A stretch of 64,000 nt of DNA from Mesorhizobium sp. B2-1-1 (lineage in GTDB: Bacteria > Pseudomonadota > Alphaproteobacteria > Rhizobiales > Rhizobiaceae), in NCBI RefSeq assembly GCF_006442975.2, contig NZ_CP083954.1, forward strand, positions 4,471,501-4,535,500. The letters run 5' to 3'. Shown here piece by piece: positions 18,401 through 28,955 of this stretch. The translations under genes and the position numbers were made by a program. The notes under the pieces are model-generated. The model ran no database searches. It had not been told where the DNA came from and saw only the letters and a program-made list of their open reading frames with translations. The first letter of the stretch is position 1; the number at the start of each line of letters is the position of its first letter.

Positions 18401-20053
18401 ATGCTTGAAGCGGATTTCGTCATCATCGGCTCCGGCTCCGCCGGCTCGGCCATGGCCTATCGCCTGTCGGAGGATGGCAAGCACTCGGTCATCGTTATCG
18501 AATTCGGCGGCTCCGATATCGGGCCGCTGATCCAGATGCCATCGGCGCTGTCGATCCCGCTCAATATGAGCCTCTACGACTGGGGTTTTGCCAGCGAGCC
18601 CGAGCCGCATCTCGGCGGCCGCGTGCTGGCGACGCCGCGCGGCAAGGTGATCGGAGGCTCGTCCTCGATCAACGGCATGGTCTATGTGCGCGGCCACGCC
18701 CGCGACTTCGACCACTGGGCCGAACAGGGAGCCGCCGGCTGGGGTTTTGCAGACGTGCTTCCCTATTTCAAGCGCGTGGAAGATGCGGATGGCGGCGAGG
18801 ACGGCTGGCGGGGCCATGGCGGGCCGCTGCACGTGCGACGCGGCACGCGGAAAAATCCGCTCTATGGCGCCTTCGTCGAAGCGGGCCGCCAGGCCGGCTT
18901 CGAACTGACCGACGACTATAACGGCTCCAGGCAAGAGGGGTTCGGCCCGATGGAGCAGACCATTTTCGGCGGCCGCCGCTGGTCGGCGGCATCAGCCTAT
19001 CTGAGGCCGGCGCTCAGGCGCAAAAACGTAAGCCTGGTCAAGGGCTTTGCGCGACGGGTGATCATCGAGAATCAACGCGCCATCGGGGTCGAAATCGAAG
19101 CTCGCAAACAGATTCAAGTCGTTAAGGCGCGACGTGAGGTGATCGTCGCGGCATCGTCGATCAATTCGCCGAAAATCCTGATGCTGTCGGGCATCGGGCC
19201 TGCGGAACATCTCAGGGAAAACGGCATCGCGGTGGTGGCCGATAGACCCGGCGTCGGCCGCAACCTGCAGGACCATCTGGAACTTTATATCCAGCAGGAA
19301 TCGACAAAGCCGATCACGCTGAATTCGGTGCTCAACCCGTTTTCCAAGGCGATGATCGGGGCGCAGTGGCTGTTCTTCAAGACCGGCCTTGGCGCCACCA
19401 ATCATTTTGAGGCGGCGGCCTTCGTGCGCTCGCGCGCCGGGGTCGACTATCCTGATATCCAGTACCACTTCATCCCGGCGGCGGTGCGCTATGACGGCAA
19501 GGCGGCGGCGAAGTCGCATGGTTTTCAGGCGCATGTCGGGCCAATGCGCTCGAAGTCGCGCGGCTCGGTGACGCTGCGCTCGCCGGATCCGAATTCGAAA
19601 CCGGTGATCCACTTCAACTACATGTCGCATCCCGACGACTGGAGCGAGTTCCGCCACTGCATCAGGCTGACGCGCGAGATTTTCGGCCAGAAGGCCTTCG
19701 ACGGCTTCCGCGGCCAGGAAATTTCGCCCGGCAGCCACGTGCAATCGGACGACGACCTCGACATCTTCATCAGGGATCACGCCGAAAGCGCCTATCATCC
19801 CTGCGGCACCTGCCGGATGGGCCGCGCCGACGAGGTCACGAGCGTCGTCGATCCGGAATGCCGCGTGATCGGCGTCGAGGGCCTGCGGGTAGCCGATTCC
19901 TCTATCTTCCCGCGCGTCACCAACGGCAACCTCAACGCGCCGTCGATCATGACTGGCGAGAAGGCTTCCGACCACATTCTCGGCCGCACGCCGCTGGCGC
20001 CTTCCAACCAGGAACCATGGATCAATCCCCGCTGGCAGGCGTCCGACAGATAG
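18401..20053 (+). CDS. betA: choline dehydrogenase
   Basis: A 550-residue GMC-family flavoprotein that oxidises choline to betaine aldehyde and can continue to glycine betaine. The FAD-binding motif [10 protein letters not shown] begins at residue 10; [14 protein letters not shown] is the first GMC signature region; the catalytic His lies in [11 protein letters not shown] and the second active-site residue in [15 protein letters not shown]. It is membrane-associated and passes electrons to the respiratory chain in related bacteria. It starts 3 bases after the dehydratase stop. Confidence 0.94.
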   Translation: MLEADFVIIGSGSAGSAMAYRLSEDGKHSVIVIEFGGSDIGPLIQMPSALSIPLNMSLYDWGFASEPEPHLGGRVLATPRGKVIGGSSSINGMVYVRGHARDFDHWAEQGAAGWGFADVLPYFKRVEDADGGEDGWRGHGGPLHVRRGTRKNPLYGAFVEAGRQAGFELTDDYNGSRQEGFGPMEQTIFGGRRWSAASAYLRPALRRKNVSLVKGFARRVIIENQRAIGVEIEARKQIQVVKARREVIVAASSINSPKILMLSGIGPAEHLRENGIAVVADRPGVGRNLQDHLELYIQQESTKPITLNSVLNPFSKAMIGAQWLFFKTGLGATNHFEAAAFVRSRAGVDYPDIQYHFIPAAVRYDGKAAAKSHGFQAHVGPMRSKSRGSVTLRSPDPNSKPVIHFNYMSHPDDWSEFRHCIRLTREIFGQKAFDGFRGQEISPGSHVQSDDDLDIFIRDHAESAYHPCGTCRMGRADEVTSVVDPECRVIGVEGLRVADSSIFPRVTNGNLNAPSIMTGEKASDHILGRTPLAPSNQEPWINPRWQASDR

Positions 20054-20058
20054 AGCAT

Positions 20059-20078
20059 GATCGTGCAACCGCACGATC
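20059..20078. repeat. hairpin between betA and betB
   Basis: A perfect 8-bp inverted repeat, gatcgtgc-aacc-gcacgatc, occupies most of the 56-bp betA-betB gap. It has no U-tract. It resembles degenerate rhizobial gagcatgatc-type intergenic palindromes and may affect relative betA/betB mRNA levels. Confidence 0.55.
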
Positions 20079-20109
20079 GGCATGCCGCTAAGACGATTTG
20101 GAGAAGCCT

Positions 20110-21573
<1,464 letters not shown>

Positions 21574-21603
21574 GCAAAATGTCGTCGGGACAGCGCCTCT
21601 TTC

Positions 21604-23844
21604 TCAGCCGCCCTTCTCGGCAGTCCCATCCAGATACTGCATCAGCGCGCACACGAGATGATAAAAAATGCTGGCCGGCACATCTGATGCCCGCGAGCGG
21701 CCGCGCTCGTCGACGCGGTCGATCCACAGACCCAGCGGCGCCGGGTCGATGTGCCAGCGGAACAGCCGGCCTACGCGTTCCTCGATCTCCGGCTTGAGAT
21801 CGGGTCCGCCGGAACCGTCCAACGCAATCGCCGCCTTGACCGCTTCGGCCTGTGGCCAACTACGCGAGACCAGGTCCAGCGGCAGACCTTGCCGGGAGAC
21901 GGCGCCATAGGCAAGGCCTGTGGCGCGGTTGAGGCCATTGGCGATGGCCGAGGCATAGAGTTTCCTGGCGAAGCCACTCAGTTCGGCCTGGCCGCTACGA
22001 GCGGCGAAATCGACAAGCAGCGCGGCCCATTCGAAATGATGGCCGGGCTCGGTCCAGGTGCCCTTCTCGCCCGCCACGGGCCTCCAGCCGGCGTCGAAAT
22101 ATTCACCCAGCGTCCAGCTTTCGGGATCGAAGAAGTGGCTGCGGAACAGGTCGATGATGCGCGCCGCGCGGCGCAGATAAGCGCGCTCGCCTGTCGCCTG
22201 GTGCCAGGCGAGGAAGGCTTCCAGAAGATGCATGTGCGGATTGGAGCGCCGCTCGCCGTGCCCGTCCGAGGTTTCGAGAAAGCCGGTCATGCGGCTATCC
22301 TCGAGATGGGCATCGAGGAAGGCGAAGGTCTCTTCGCCGAGCCGCAGCGCATCCGGATGGCCCGACATGTGGGCATGCGCCAGCGCCAGAAGCACGCAGG
22401 AATGATCGTAGGCGTCCTCGACCGGGTCGGCGACCGAACCGTCGATGTCGAGGGTACGCACCCAGCCGCCCCTTGCCGTTCGGCCGCTTCCGGCCATGAA
22501 GTCGATGCCGTGGGCGATGAGCCGGTCGGCCGGGCCGTCCCAGCCGCGTTGCTTGGCGACCGCAAAGGCGTAGACCTGGCGGGCCTGCGTGCGCATGCGC
22601 TTGGGCTTCATCAGCGGCGTGGCGTCGAAGCCAAGAGCCTCGTGGAATCCGCCATAGCGTTCGTCGACGCCTGATGTCGACCACAGCGGAAGCGTCTCCT
22701 GAAACAGCCAGTGATGGACGCGGCGACGCCAAGCGCCGCTTTCGATGACCCGGTCGTGGGCAGGCGTGAAGCGGGTTTCCAACCGGCCGGATTTTTCGAG
22801 CTGCTCGACGATCTTCTTGACGTGTTGGCTATGGCTGACCGGGGCGACGAAGGTGGCATCCGATGTCGAGACGATGGCGACATCTCTCATGGCGATGGCC
22901 GACAGCAGCCGGCCATCGCTGCGGATATAGGAATTCTCGCAGTCGATGGCGACGACGTCGCCGGCGATGACATTGCCTTGGCTATCGGCAGGCCCGACAT
23001 CGAGCAGCGACTGCCAGGAGCCGAGATCATTCCAGCGAAAGCTGGCCGGCACCATGGCGATGTCCTTTGCCCGCTCCATGATGGCATAGTCGATCGAGAC
23101 CGAAGGAATGGCGCCGTAGAGGTCCAGCGGCATGTAAAAGCCGGAAAGGTCCGATGTCGCAGCCTTGTAGGCAGCTTCGGTCGCCTGCCAGATTTTCGGC
23201 TCGAAAGCTGCGAAGGCATCGCGCATGGCCCCGGCGCGAAACAGGAAGATGCCGGTGTTCCAGTGAAAATTGCCGGCTTCTAGATAGGCCTGGGCGGTGG
23301 CAAGGTCCGGCTTTTCGACGAAGCGCGAGACATCGAACACGCCTGCTCTTTCGGCGGCGACCTCGATGTAGCCATAGCCGGTCTCCGGCTGTGTCGGCTT
23401 GAGGCCGAACACCACCAGCCGCCCGGCGCTGGCAGCGGCGGTGCCCGCCTCGACGCTCTGCCAGAATTGCCGCGCGGTCGAAATCTCGTGATCGGACGGC
23501 ACCACCAGCACCAGTTCGTCACCGAATTCGGCGAGCGTGCGCAGGCTTGCCAGCGCCACCGCCGCGGCGGTGTTGCGGCCGGTAGGTTCGAACAGCGGCC
23601 CACCGCCGGCAAGGTTTATGCCGGCGAGATCGGCATGGACGCGCTCGGCATGGCGTTCGGAAGCGATCATGAAGATGGGCGTATCGCCGCTGGGCCGTGA
23701 CGCCAGCCGGCGCAAGGTCTTTGCCAGCATCGAGCCGTCGCCCGAAAGGTCGTGGAACTGCTTGGGATTGTCCTCGCGCGACAGCGGCCAGAGCCGCGAG
23801 CCGACGCCGCCGCTCATGACGAAACTGACGATGCGCTGGCTCAT
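21604..23844 (-). CDS. fused mannose-1-phosphate guanylyltransferase / AGE-family isomerase
   Basis: A 746-residue two-domain protein from ATG 23844. Residues about 1-350 are a GDP-mannose pyrophosphorylase: GGVGSRLWPLS followed by PKQF (G12-F30), FVEKPD and the WNTGIFLF region. Residues about 370-740 are an N-acylglucosamine 2-epimerase (AGE) alpha/alpha barrel, including RMRTQARQVYAFAVAKQRGW. The phosphomannose isomerase of Sinorhizobium meliloti belongs to the AGE family, so the likely function is fructose-6-P to mannose-6-P plus mannose-1-P to GDP-mannose, parallel to AlgA/ManC but with an unrelated isomerase domain. Phosphomannomutase is not in the window. GDP-mannose feeds polysaccharide synthesis. 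Confidence 0.88.
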   Translation of the reverse strand: MSQRIVSFVMSGGVGSRLWPLSREDNPKQFHDLSGDGSMLAKTLRRLASRPSGDTPIFMIASERHAERVHADLAGINLAGGGPLFEPTGRNTAAAVALASLRTLAEFGDELVLVVPSDHEISTARQFWQSVEAGTAAASAGRLVVFGLKPTQPETGYGYIEVAAERAGVFDVSRFVEKPDLATAQAYLEAGNFHWNTGIFLFRAGAMRDAFAAFEPKIWQATEAAYKAATSDLSGFYMPLDLYGAIPSVSIDYAIMERAKDIAMVPASFRWNDLGSWQSLLDVGPADSQGNVIAGDVVAIDCENSYIRSDGRLLSAIAMRDVAIVSTSDATFVAPVSHSQHVKKIVEQLEKSGRLETRFTPAHDRVIESGAWRRRVHHWLFQETLPLWSTSGVDERYGGFHEALGFDATPLMKPKRMRTQARQVYAFAVAKQRGWDGPADRLIAHGIDFMAGSGRTARGGWVRTLDIDGSVADPVEDAYDHSCVLLALAHAHMSGHPDALRLGEETFAFLDAHLEDSRMTGFLETSDGHGERRSNPHMHLLEAFLAWHQATGERAYLRRAARIIDLFRSHFFDPESWTLGEYFDAGWRPVAGEKGTWTEPGHHFEWAALLVDFAARSGQAELSGFARKLYASAIANGLNRATGLAYGAVSRQGLPLDLVSRSWPQAEAVKAAIALDGSGGPDLKPEIEERVGRLFRWHIDPAPLGLWIDRVDERGRSRASDVPASIFYHLVCALMQYLDGTAEKGG

Positions 23845-23854
23845 GATGCCCTTG

Positions 23855-24079
23855 TCAAAAGATCTGGTTGTAGTCGCCGACTTCCGGACTACGGCGCAGC
23901 ACCGCGTCGAACGTCTGCCGGCGCCGCTGCGACGATACCGGGCTCTCCACCACCACGACAAGCTCCGGCAATCCGAAACTGTTGGGCCGTGCTTCGCCAA
24001 CGATCCTGGGGGTCAAGACTGGAAATCTCCGGGCGGCTGGAAACACAAATCGCGCAAACGTTTGCCGGGGCCCTACCAC
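23855..24079 (-). CDS. possible small protein of unknown function
   Basis: A 74-codon frame (GTG start) ends 10 bases before the guanylyltransferase-AGE start on the same strand. No recognisable domain, no clear ribosome-binding site. Its latter half has codon-position GC like a real gene (ELVVVVESPVSSQRRRQTF), the first half does not. It could be a short upstream gene, a degraded coding fragment or chance. The remaining part of the interval up to the tRNA (24080-24213) shows nothing clear. Confidence 0.22.
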   Translation of the reverse strand: MVGPRQTFARFVFPAARRFPVLTPRIVGEARPNSFGLPELVVVVESPVSSQRRRQTFDAVLRRSPEVGDYNQIF

Positions 24080-24213
24080 GGAAGCCCTTTAAGCGGCGTT
24101 TATTCGAGGCGCTGAAACAGGCTCGCGAAGAAAGCTGGCGAAATGCGACAGAAGTGCTGCCATTGACGCTTGCAGGAACCAGATGCGGCGGCTATAAGCC
24201 CGCGGTCTGGTCA

Positions 24214-24290
24214 CGGAGTGTAGCGCAGCCTGGTAGCGCACCTCGTTCGGGACGAGGGGGTCGCAGGTTCAAATCCTGCCACTCCGACCA
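24214..24290 (+). tRNA. tRNA-Pro (CGG)
   Basis: A 77-nt cloverleaf. The acceptor stem CGGAGTG pairs with CACTCCG, followed by A and an encoded CCA (24288-24290). The anticodon arm is CCTCG-TTCGGGA-CGAGG, placing CGG at the anticodon position. The T arm contains GGTTCAAATCC. No duplicated 3' end indicating an integrated element was found in the window. Confidence 0.97.
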
Positions 24291-24377
24291 GAAAAACAAA
24301 GCGATACGCGTGTTTGTTGTTCCCGCCGCAGCGGCTCGATGTTTGATCGTCGCCTGCTCCAATTCATCGCTTTACGC

Positions 24378-24419
24378 AATTCCGGACGGAAAAACCGCTG
24401 CGCACTTTTCCTGGAGTTG
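24378..24419. repeat. REP-like rhizobial intergenic palindrome
   Basis: Imperfect arms caattccgg (24378-24386) and cctggagttg (24410-24419) flank an A/C-rich centre (acggaaaa...cgcacttttc). The sequence has the look of a palindromic repeat that, from memory, recurs between genes in Mesorhizobium genomes. It lies at the 3' end of the glycosyltransferase gene and downstream of the tRNA, and may serve as a bidirectional 3'-end structure. Confidence 0.55.
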
Positions 24420-24421
24420 GT

Positions 24422-25540
24422 TTAGCTGACGCGTTCTATGAGTTCGATTGCCGCTTTGGTGACGTCGGCGGCGTCAAGCCGTTGAACGCAATAAACGCCC
24501 CCTGCATTGCCCACCTTGCAGAGGCCCGGCGCTATGCACTTGCATGGCATCGGAGGCTGCAGCGTACGGTTGGGAACGCCAAGAGGCCCCCAGATGTCAG
24601 GTTGGGTCAGACCGAACAGGCCAACGACGGGCGTTTTCATGGCCGCGGCCAGGTGCATGGGTCCGCTTTCGTTGCCCAGGAAGATCAGGGCCTCGCCCAG
24701 CAGGGGCAAAAGGGTGGTCAGGGGTGCCTGGCCAACGAGATTTACGATCGGCGATGTTGCCGCATCCAACACCTTGCCTGCGATACCTGCCTCGTCCGGG
24801 CCGCCAACGATGACCGCCCGCAGACCCTTTCGACGGTAAATCTCTCCCAGGACCGATGCGAAACGGTCAGGCTGCCAGCAACGGCCTGGGAAACTGGCGC
24901 CGGCATGGACGGCGACAAACGACTTCGTTTCCAGTTCGTGCCGGGCAAGCAGCTGCTTTGCCTGACGCGAACCGGATTCGGTTGGCTTGAGGGACGGAAT
25001 AGGATCGGTCACAGGAATGCCAAGGGCAAACAGCGGCGACAGGTACCGATGCAGATAATGCTCGCCGCCATGGCCGTATGTGGCGGCAAAGATGTTGGCG
25101 CTTTGGCGCTCCCAGAATTTCAGGGGCTGCTCCGATGGAACATAGCCTACGCGAAAAGGCGCCTTGACGAAGCGCATCACAAGCCGTGATGTCTTGGAGT
25201 CGGACAGATCGATGATAAGATCATAATCCGACTTCCTCAGATCGTGCAGGAGCCTGGTCATTCCGGACATGCGCTCGAAAGGGGAGCCGCGCATTTTGCC
25301 GCGATCGAGCGAAACCACGCTGTCGGCGATGCCTTGCTCCAGAACGAATTTCGCCAGCGCCGCCTGGCATAGCATGGTGATCGTCGCGTTCGGAAACTCT
25401 GCCCGCAGATGCCTGACCAGAACCGAAGTTAGAACAACATCCCCGATAAACTTCGTCTGATTTATGAGTATTGATTGTACGTTGCCAGCCTTCGGCAGTG
25501 CCTTTGCCGGCTCTTTTGAATTCTTGATCCAACTTTTCAT
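24422..25540 (-). CDS. glycosyltransferase family 9 (heptosyltransferase-like)
   Basis: A 372-residue GT9 protein (ADP-heptose:LPS heptosyltransferase-like). ATG 25540 is preferred, with GGAATAG upstream; TTG 25588 would add 16 residues. The N-terminal Rossmann half has INQTKFIGDVVLTSVLVRHL, close to the RxxxxGDxxxxTP pattern of heptosyltransferases; the C-terminal nucleotide-binding half includes VHAGASFPGRCW, GNESGPMHLAAAMKTPVVGLFG and a Cys-rich end (PCKCIAPGLCKV). It should act at the inner membrane in LPS core or other surface-glycan assembly. It stands alone; acceptor and donor are unknown. Confidence 0.85.
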   Translation of the reverse strand: MKSWIKNSKEPAKALPKAGNVQSILINQTKFIGDVVLTSVLVRHLRAEFPNATITMLCQAALAKFVLEQGIADSVVSLDRGKMRGSPFERMSGMTRLLHDLRKSDYDLIIDLSDSKTSRLVMRFVKAPFRVGYVPSEQPLKFWERQSANIFAATYGHGGEHYLHRYLSPLFALGIPVTDPIPSLKPTESGSRQAKQLLARHELETKSFVAVHAGASFPGRCWQPDRFASVLGEIYRRKGLRAVIVGGPDEAGIAGKVLDAATSPIVNLVGQAPLTTLLPLLGEALIFLGNESGPMHLAAAMKTPVVGLFGLTQPDIWGPLGVPNRTLQPPMPCKCIAPGLCKVGNAGGVYCVQRLDAADVTKAAIELIERVS

Positions 25541-25812
25541 GGAATGACTATTCCATTTCAGCCAAAAAGAATCCAAAATTTTCGACAAACGATCGATGTA
25601 GGCAATAGCCGCGCAATGACAAGCTCGTTCTGTCCGCTGATATAGGATATCGCCTCAGCCATCAACCAACCAGGAATATTTGTCAACGCAGATGGGGCTC
25701 GCAGGCTCTCTTTCAAGGCTTCCGCCGAGGCCGAACTCGTGACCGTCGTGAATGTGAATGACCCCGGTTCGTTTCGGCGTCCGCACGGATGCGGACATAT
25801 CGGAGGGTGGCC
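25541..25812. other. divergent intergenic region, no gene recognised
   Basis: This interval separates the minus-strand glycosyltransferase from the plus-strand leader/lipoprotein unit. Its left part is more AT-rich than its surroundings, consistent with promoters. I see no reliable -35/-10 pair, terminator or conserved RNA structure. Confidence 0.4.
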
Positions 25813-25848
25813 ATGGTCGCTTACGCTGGAGTAAGGTCGTGGACATGA
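25813..25848 (+). CDS. 11-codon leader ORF coupled to the lipoprotein gene
   Basis: ATG 25813 is preceded by a strong Shine-Dalgarno site (GGAGGG at 25802-25807, 5-nt spacing). The frame encodes MVAYAGVRSWT and ends in TGA at 25846-25848, overlapping the lipoprotein ATG (25845) as ATGA. This is the geometry of a translated leader peptide that couples ribosomes to the next gene. No run of one regulatory amino acid is present, so classical amino-acid attenuation is not supported. Confidence 0.45.
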   Translation: MVAYAGVRSWT

Positions 25849-26189
25849 AATTGCATTCGACCCCCAGCAGGCCGTTCATCCCCGTGCTCCTCCTCGCCCT
25901 TATCGGAGGCTGCGCGTCGACCAGCGGATCGATCGATCCGGCCAATTACGACAAGATGACATGCGCCGAACTGAACAGCGCCATAGGCGAAGCCGCCAAA
26001 GGCATCTCGCAGACAGCCATCACGCGGGGCAAGGTCGCCAGCACCAGTGTTCCGAGATGGCTGCTGGGCGGCTCAAGCGTCAAGGCCGCCGTCGCCAATC
26101 GCGAAACGACCAGGATCGATCGGCTGAAGCAGCAGCAAGCGGCCATGGCCGCCGCCAGGGCGCGCAGATGCCCAGGGCTTGGGAATTGA
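25845..26189 (+). CDS. small hypothetical lipoprotein
   Basis: A 114-residue protein from ATG 25845. The N-terminus is a lipoprotein signal: hydrophobic PFIPVLLLALIGG followed by C23. The mature part has two Cys (in TCAEL and RRCPGLG), a segment ITRGKVASTSVPRWLLGGSSVKAAVANRETTRIDRLKQQQAAMAAARARRCPG with a basic C-terminal helix. No known domain recognised. It is likely anchored in a membrane facing the periplasm. The gene is preceded by an 11-codon leader ORF overlapping its start, and is convergent with the peptide-transporter ATPase gene. Confidence 0.7.
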   Translation: MKLHSTPSRPFIPVLLLALIGGCASTSGSIDPANYDKMTCAELNSAIGEAAKGISQTAITRGKVASTSVPRWLLGGSSVKAAVANRETTRIDRLKQQQAAMAAARARRCPGLGN

Positions 26190-26215
26190 GCTGAGGCGCC
26201 GCTGCCGGGCTCGCC

Positions 26216-27835
26216 TCACGCACTCAAACGAAACCGCGTGACATCGATTGCGGCGCTCATCAGCGTCTGCGTGTAGCCGGCCTGCGGATTGCTGAAAATG
26301 TCTTCCGTCGGCCCTTCCTCGACGATCTTGCCCTGCTTCATGACGATGATGTAGTCGGCCATAGCGCGCACCACGGCGAGGTCGTGGCTGATAAAGAGGT
26401 AAGACAGCTCATGGTCGGCCTGCAGCTTGCGCAGCAACTCCACGATCTGTTTTTGCACCGAGCGGTCGAGGGCGGAGGTCGGCTCGTCCAGCACCACCAG
26501 CTTGGGCTTGAGGATCATGGCGCGAGCGATTGCGATGCGCTGGCGCTGGCCGCCTGAGAATTCGTGCGGATAGCGATTGCGCGAGTTGGGATCGAGGCCA
26601 ACTTCGCGCAGCGCCTCGACGGCGCGCTGGTCGCGCTGCTTGCCCGAGAGGTTCGGTTCATGCACCAGCAGCCCTTCGGTGATGACCTGGCCGATGGTCA
26701 TGCGCGGCGACAGCGAACCGAACGGATCCTGGAAGACCAGCTGCAATTGGCGCCGCAGCGGCCGCATCGTCTGGCGGTCGGCGGTCGAGATATCGCGGTC
26801 GCCGAAGCGGATCACGCCATCGCTCGGCAACAGCCGCAGCAAAGCGCGGCCAAGCGTCGATTTTCCAGAGCCTGATTCGCCGACGATGCCGATCGTCTGA
26901 TTGCGCCTCAGCCTGATCGAGATGTGGTCGACGGCGCGCAGCATCAGCGGCTCGCCGGCCAGAAAGCCGCCGCCGATACGGAAGGTAACCTCGACGTTTC
27001 TGCCTTCGAGCAGGACCGGCGCATTGGCCGGCGGCGGCGCCTTGGTTCCGGTCGGCTCGGCGGCCAGCAGCATCTTGGTGTAGGCATGCTGAGGACTGGC
27101 GAAGATGGCTTGCGCGTCCCCCTCCTCCACCACCTCGCCGGAGCGCATGACATAGACCCGGTCGGCAAAGCGCCGCACGATGCCGAGATCGTGGGTGATG
27201 AAGACGATCGCCATGCCGAGCTTGCGCTGCAGCTCGGCAAGTAGCATGAGGATCTGCGCCTGGATGGTGACGTCGAGCGCCGTCGTTGGTTCGTCGGCAA
27301 TCAGGATATCGGGATCGTTTGCCAAAGCCATGGCGATCATGACGCGCTGGCGCTGGCCACCCGACATTTCGTGCGGATAGGATTTCATGCGCCGTTCGGG
27401 ATCGGGAATATGCACCAGCCTGAGCAGGTTGAGCGCCTCCTCGCGCGCTTGCGCCGCATTCAAGCCCCGATGCCGGCGAATCGGTTCGATCAGCTGGTTG
27501 CCGATCGAATAGAGCGGATCGAGCGAGGTCATCGGCTCCTGGAAGATCATGCTGATCTTGCGGCCGCGGACCTTGTTCAACTCGGATTTGCTTAGCGTCA
27601 GAAGATTGCGGCCGCGATAATCGACACTGCCGGTGGCTTCTCCATTGGAGGCCAGCAGGCTCATCGCCGCCATCATCGTTTGGCTCTTGCCGGAGCCGGA
27701 TTCGCCGACCACGGCGACGGTTTCGCCCGCCTTGACGTGGATGTTGATGCCTTTCACCGCCTCGACCGCGCCGTCGAGGGTGCGGAAGCGCACGCGAAGA
27801 TCCTTTACGCTGAGAATGGTCTCTGCTGCGTCCAT
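26216..27835 (-). CDS. peptide ABC transporter, fused OppD-OppF ATPase
   Basis: A 539-residue protein containing two complete ABC ATPase domains, equivalent to OppD and OppF joined. Each half has a Walker A (GESGSGKS), an ABC signature (SGGQRQR) and a Walker B with D-E (IADEP, VLDEP). ATG 27835 follows the permease stop by one base; a longer in-frame start would overlap it. It energises import through the two adjacent permeases. Fused DF subunits also occur in GsiA and YejF. It is the last gene of oppA-oppB-oppC-oppDF. Confidence 0.93.
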   Translation of the reverse strand: MDAAETILSVKDLRVRFRTLDGAVEAVKGINIHVKAGETVAVVGESGSGKSQTMMAAMSLLASNGEATGSVDYRGRNLLTLSKSELNKVRGRKISMIFQEPMTSLDPLYSIGNQLIEPIRRHRGLNAAQAREEALNLLRLVHIPDPERRMKSYPHEMSGGQRQRVMIAMALANDPDILIADEPTTALDVTIQAQILMLLAELQRKLGMAIVFITHDLGIVRRFADRVYVMRSGEVVEEGDAQAIFASPQHAYTKMLLAAEPTGTKAPPPANAPVLLEGRNVEVTFRIGGGFLAGEPLMLRAVDHISIRLRRNQTIGIVGESGSGKSTLGRALLRLLPSDGVIRFGDRDISTADRQTMRPLRRQLQLVFQDPFGSLSPRMTIGQVITEGLLVHEPNLSGKQRDQRAVEALREVGLDPNSRNRYPHEFSGGQRQRIAIARAMILKPKLVVLDEPTSALDRSVQKQIVELLRKLQADHELSYLFISHDLAVVRAMADYIIVMKQGKIVEEGPTEDIFSNPQAGYTQTLMSAAIDVTRFRLSA

Positions 27836-27836
27836 C

Positions 27837-28955
27837 TTAGCGGTCCTTGGGGTCGAGCGCATCGCGCAGGCCGTCGCCGACGAAGTTCAGGGCGAACAAG
27901 GTGGAGACCAGGAAGAAGGCAGGGAACAGAAGCAGCCAGTTTGCAGTGCCGATATTCTTGGCGCCGACCGAGATCAGCACGCCCCAGCTGGTCATCGGCT
28001 CCTGGATGCCGAGCCCGAGGAACGACAGAAAGCTCTCCAGGATAATGACCTGCGGCACCAGCAGCGTCATGTAGATCACCACCGGCCCGAGCAGGTTGGG
28101 AATGACGTGGCGCAAAAGGATGCCGCGCTGGCCGACGCCCATGGCCTCGGCCGCCTGGACATATTCCTGGCGGCGGATGGACAGCGCCTGGCCGCGCACG
28201 ATGCGGGCCATGTCGAGCCACAGCACGGCGCCGACCGCCAGGAACATCAGCACGAAGTTGCGGCCGAAGAACACCACCAGCATGATGACGAAGAAGATGA
28301 AGGGCAGCGAATAAAGCACGTCGACGATGCGCATCATCACCTCGTCGACCCTGCCTCCGGCAAAACCGGCAGTGGCGCCATAGAGCACGCCGATGGCCAC
28401 GGCCACGACGCCGGCGAGCAGACCGATGGCCAGCGAAACGCGCCCGGCCATCAGCGTCCGCGACAACAGATCGCGGCCGGTGTTGTCGGTGCCGAAAAGA
28501 AAATATTGCTGCTTGACCGAGGCGCTCATCGTCGCTTCGAGGCCGTCAGGCGACTTGCTTTCGATCCTGGTGTCGTCGAAGGCGTCGGACCGGTCGAGAT
28601 AGCGGATGTTGCGGTCGTCGATCGCCTTGCTAGAGGTGACGGTGACGAAGACGCGATTGCCGTCCTGGCGCCAGTCCTTGATGTCGACACGCATGCGCTT
28701 GATCGCCTCATTAAGCGCGGTCTCGATCATGTCCGGCTTCGGATAGGCCGACAGGCTCGGCGGCGTACGCACATAATCACCATAGATGGTGGTGTATTGG
28801 TGCGGCACGAACCAGGGCCCGAACACGCTGATCACGGCGATCAGGATCAGATAGTAGAGGCTGAACATGGCGGCGCGGTTGGCCTTGAGGCGCGCCCAGG
28901 CATCGCCCCACAGCGAACGGCCGACGACCGGTGCGGCGATCGCGATATCAGTCAT
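27837..28955 (-). CDS. oppC: peptide ABC transporter permease, OppC type with enlarged periplasmic loop
   Basis: A 372-residue permease. ATG 28955 overlaps the oppB stop by 8 bases. The first transmembrane helix is at about residues 31-50 and the conserved FGTDNTGRDLLSR segment of the OppC family comes only near residue 155. The region between (about 50-150) is much longer than the usual ~40 residues and carries a hydrophilic segment that should lie in the periplasm. The remaining five helices and the EAA loop (AEAMGVGQRGILLRHVIPNLL) are normal. It pairs with OppB. Confidence 0.9.
   Translation of the reverse strand: MTDIAIAAPVVGRSLWGDAWARLKANRAAMFSLYYLILIAVISVFGPWFVPHQYTTIYGDYVRTPPSLSAYPKPDMIETALNEAIKRMRVDIKDWRQDGNRVFVTVTSSKAIDDRNIRYLDRSDAFDDTRIESKSPDGLEATMSASVKQQYFLFGTDNTGRDLLSRTLMAGRVSLAIGLLAGVVAVAIGVLYGATAGFAGGRVDEVMMRIVDVLYSLPFIFFVIMLVVFFGRNFVLMFLAVGAVLWLDMARIVRGQALSIRRQEYVQAAEAMGVGQRGILLRHVIPNLLGPVVIYMTLLVPQVIILESFLSFLGLGIQEPMTSWGVLISVGAKNIGTANWLLLFPAFFLVSTLFALNFVGDGLRDALDPKDR

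Noticed and set aside
24214..24290. tRNA-Pro as an integration site for a genomic island
   Set aside because: No integrase, no repeated copy of the tRNA 3' end and no shift in gene type nearby.
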